Source: Fimbriimonadaceae bacterium
GTDB lineage: Bacteria; Armatimonadota; Fimbriimonadia; Fimbriimonadales; Fimbriimonadaceae
NCBI GenBank assembly: GCA_023957775.1
Contig: JAMLGR010000007.1
Location: 1-64,000 of the forward strand
Direction: 5' to 3'
Length of the DNA stretch: 64,000 nucleotides
Notes under the pieces: generated by a model
Databases searched by the model: none
What the model was told of the DNA's origin: nothing
What the model saw: only the letters and a program-made list of their open reading frames with translations
Shown here: positions 62,601 to 64,000 of the stretch, piece by piece
Layout: every line of letters starts with the position of its first letter
How positions within the stretch are numbered: position 1 is the stretch's first letter
Program-made: the position numbers and the translations under genes

Positions 62601-63335
62601 ATGTCGGGGTCGGGACGGGTGTGGCCGGGCAAGGTGCGCGGAGGAGTGAGCCTCACCTACGACGGCACCCTCGAGGAGCACCTTTCCGACGTCGTTCCGG
62701 TGTTGGACGCGCACGGGCTGCGGGGCACGTTCTACGCGTATCCGCCCAACCTCGTCAAGCTTCCTTTGGACTGGATGAAGGTCGTGGAGAACGGGCACGA
62801 GGTGGGAAACCACAGCTTGATGGGGCTGACCGATCGCGACGGGATGCTTCCGGACCTGTCGCCTGAGCTTGCGCTCGAGGACGTGCTGGAGGGGGAGCGG
62901 TTGCTCGAAGAGCTGTTTCCCGAAGCGAACCACAGCTTTGCGCAACCGGCCGTTCGCGGGTTCACGGAGACCTTGAACCCCGTCGTTCCTCCCATCTTGC
63001 GCCGGTCGATTCTCCGACTCAACGACCAGGTGTGCGCCCTCGCAACCGATCGCTTTCCCGCCTCGCGAAGTGCGCACGACGGGCTGAACCCGGTCGGCGA
63101 CACGGCGCCGAACGCCGTCCGCTCGATGCTTGCCGACGGGATGGATGCCGAGGCGTTGATCCTCCTCGCCAAGATGGCGAGGACAGAGCGCGCGTGGCTG
63201 GTGCTCGTGTTCGGTGGGCTCCGGGACAGCGAGTTCGACCCCGATGCGCACGAGGGCCTGTGCCGATTCCTCGCGGACCAACGGGAGGCGTTGCTTGTTG
63301 CCCCCCTGGTTGAGGTCGCCGCGCGGTTTGGGTAG
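62601..63335 (+). CDS. Degenerate NodB-type polysaccharide deacetylase
   Basis: 244 residues with the start of a NodB fold: VSLTYDGTLEEHL, LDAHGLRGTFYAYP, NGHEVGNHSLMG. The first metal motif lacks one Asp (TYDG for TFDDG) and the second lacks the second His (HSLMG for HSxxH), so ordinary deacetylase activity is doubtful. The remainder has no other motif I know. Cytoplasmic by sequence (no signal peptide). Transcribed alone. Confidence 0.75.
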   Translation: MSGSGRVWPGKVRGGVSLTYDGTLEEHLSDVVPVLDAHGLRGTFYAYPPNLVKLPLDWMKVVENGHEVGNHSLMGLTDRDGMLPDLSPELALEDVLEGERLLEELFPEANHSFAQPAVRGFTETLNPVVPPILRRSILRLNDQVCALATDRFPASRSAHDGLNPVGDTAPNAVRSMLADGMDAEALILLAKMARTERAWLVLVFGGLRDSEFDPDAHEGLCRFLADQREALLVAPLVEVAARFG

Positions 63336-63382
63336 CCGGTCTTGGTAGGATGGAGGCGCCGCATCGGCGAAAAGGAATCCTC

Positions 63383-64000
63383 GTGACCCCCACGCGACAA
63401 GAGTTTCTGTTTCTCTCCGGTACCGAGAAGGCGCTGTTCTACGTGTTGGCGGCGCTCTCCGTCGCGGTGATGTTCGCCCAGATTTGGCAAAGGGCGAAGC
63501 TGTGGCGGGCGGGGCGGCCCATCGGCTGGAAGCCCACTCCGATCGCCTCGATCTGGACGTACGTGCTCGGACAGCGCAAGGTGCGCCAGCAGAGGCGCTC
63601 CAGCGGCGCGCCGATGCACCTGCTGATCTTTTACGGATTCCTGGCGCTCTTCATCGGAACCACGTTGCTGGGCATCAACACCTACTCGCCGTGGAAGTTC
63701 CACCAGGGCCTCTACTACTTGGTTTACGAGGCCACGCTCGACGTGCTGGGTTTGGGCTTCCTCGTCGGGGTGGCGTGGGCGTTCCTGCGCCGCGTGCGCT
63801 TCAAACCCGCGTCCATCACGTGCGAACCCGCGGACCTCTGGGCCCTGGCGCTCCTGTTCGTCGTCGGAGCGACCGGCTACGTGCTCGAGGCAGCCCGCAT
63901 GGCCGCGAACCCCCAGCCGTTCGACGTCTCCGCACCCATCGGCTGGGCGCTCTCCCTGCCGCTGAGCCTGGTCTCTCCCGACGTCTACCGGGGCGTGTGG
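63383..64000 (+). CDS. NarI-like membrane protein, 3' end outside window
   Basis: 206 codons seen, open to the right edge. At least four membrane helices: FYVLAALSVAVMFAQIW, LLIFYGFLALFIGTTLLGI, LDVLGLGFLVGVAWAFL and LWALALLFVVGATGYVLEAARM, with His residues (GAPMHLLIFYG, WKFHQGL) that could bind heme b as in NarI/HdrE proteins. In related proteins a cytoplasmic Fe-S (HdrD-like CCG) part follows; that would lie beyond the window. GTG start with AAGGA upstream. Confidence 0.6.
   Translation, partial: MTPTRQEFLFLSGTEKALFYVLAALSVAVMFAQIWQRAKLWRAGRPIGWKPTPIASIWTYVLGQRKVRQQRRSSGAPMHLLIFYGFLALFIGTTLLGINTYSPWKFHQGLYYLVYEATLDVLGLGFLVGVAWAFLRRVRFKPASITCEPADLWALALLFVVGATGYVLEAARMAANPQPFDVSAPIGWALSLPLSLVSPDVYRGVW

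Overview
The window reads as a stretch of bacterial chromosome: GC-rich, densely coded and with housekeeping genes throughout. The gene set points to a flagellated, diderm organism. It has FlgH and FlgI (L- and P-ring proteins), an outer-membrane-barrel-like protein, a pseudopilin, a J-domain/WD40 fusion, CBS-DUF1385 and short tandem heptamer arrays between genes. Together these would fit the Armatimonadota (Fimbriimonadia-like), but that placement is an inference from gene style; no 16S rRNA or marker phylogeny is available here. There is no prophage, insertion sequence, CRISPR array or integrase.

Layout. 1-8.1 kb: the 5' part of polA (cut by the window edge), a TfoX-N protein, a large unknown, a PRPP-synthetase-like gene with pdxS, a truncated ATPase remnant and a THUMP-like methyltransferase. 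8.2-10.3 kb: an sdhA without partner subunits. 10.3-18.8 kb: one flagellar operon, flgF-flgG-flgA-flgH-flgI-flgJ-flgN-flgK-flgL-fliW-csrA, running from distal rod through rings and hook-filament junction to the FliW/CsrA post-transcriptional switch. 18.8-25.4 kb: ribF, a small lipoprotein with a classic promoter and terminator, nfo, a phosphohexomutase, a pseudopilin and a J-domain/WD40 protein. 25.4-33.2 kb: LON-domain protein, histidine kinase, pabA/trpG, typA, efp, a cysteine-rich membrane protein and an RtcA homologue. 33.2-40.8 kb, all on the minus strand: dnaA-creatininase, then barrel-hflX-prmC and def-fmt-TolB-like. 41-48.7 kb: thiN, symporter, FHA, purM, tRNA-Lys, AI-2E transporter, pyrG, metallophosphatase and secG. 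48.9-57.8 kb: CBS-DUF1385, pfkA/pfkB, a zinc-finger/STN pair, yebC, rhomboid, acyltransferase, moaC/moaB and tatD. 58-64 kb: M14 peptidase, M19 dipeptidase, mscL, a degenerate NodB-type deacetylase and the start of a NarI-like membrane protein.

Two kinds of structure run through the window and are not explained by the genes. (1) Five arrays of a 7-bp unit, CCCG[AT][CT]T, sit between genes. They have direction: most end in GTCCCC followed at once by a TA-rich hexamer or a stop codon, and two share a 29-bp leader. One lies where an ATPase gene is cut short, and three lie directly upstream of a -10 hexamer. A sixth array has an unrelated heptamer, GTGAGGC. (2) Many genes that begin transcription units have a TANNNT hexamer 5-7 nt before the start codon and no Shine-Dalgarno sequence (polA, ribF, nfo, the barrel gene, thiN, purM, moaC, the deacetylase). 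This is the signature of leaderless transcripts. Genes inside operons instead use Shine-Dalgarno sites or overlapping stop/start codons.

Other points of note are a FlgA carrying an N-terminal FlgG-like domain, an RtcA homologue with Arg where the nucleophilic His should be, a terminator hairpin between promoter and start codon of pyrG, and a 28-bp palindrome repeated at two convergent gene junctions.
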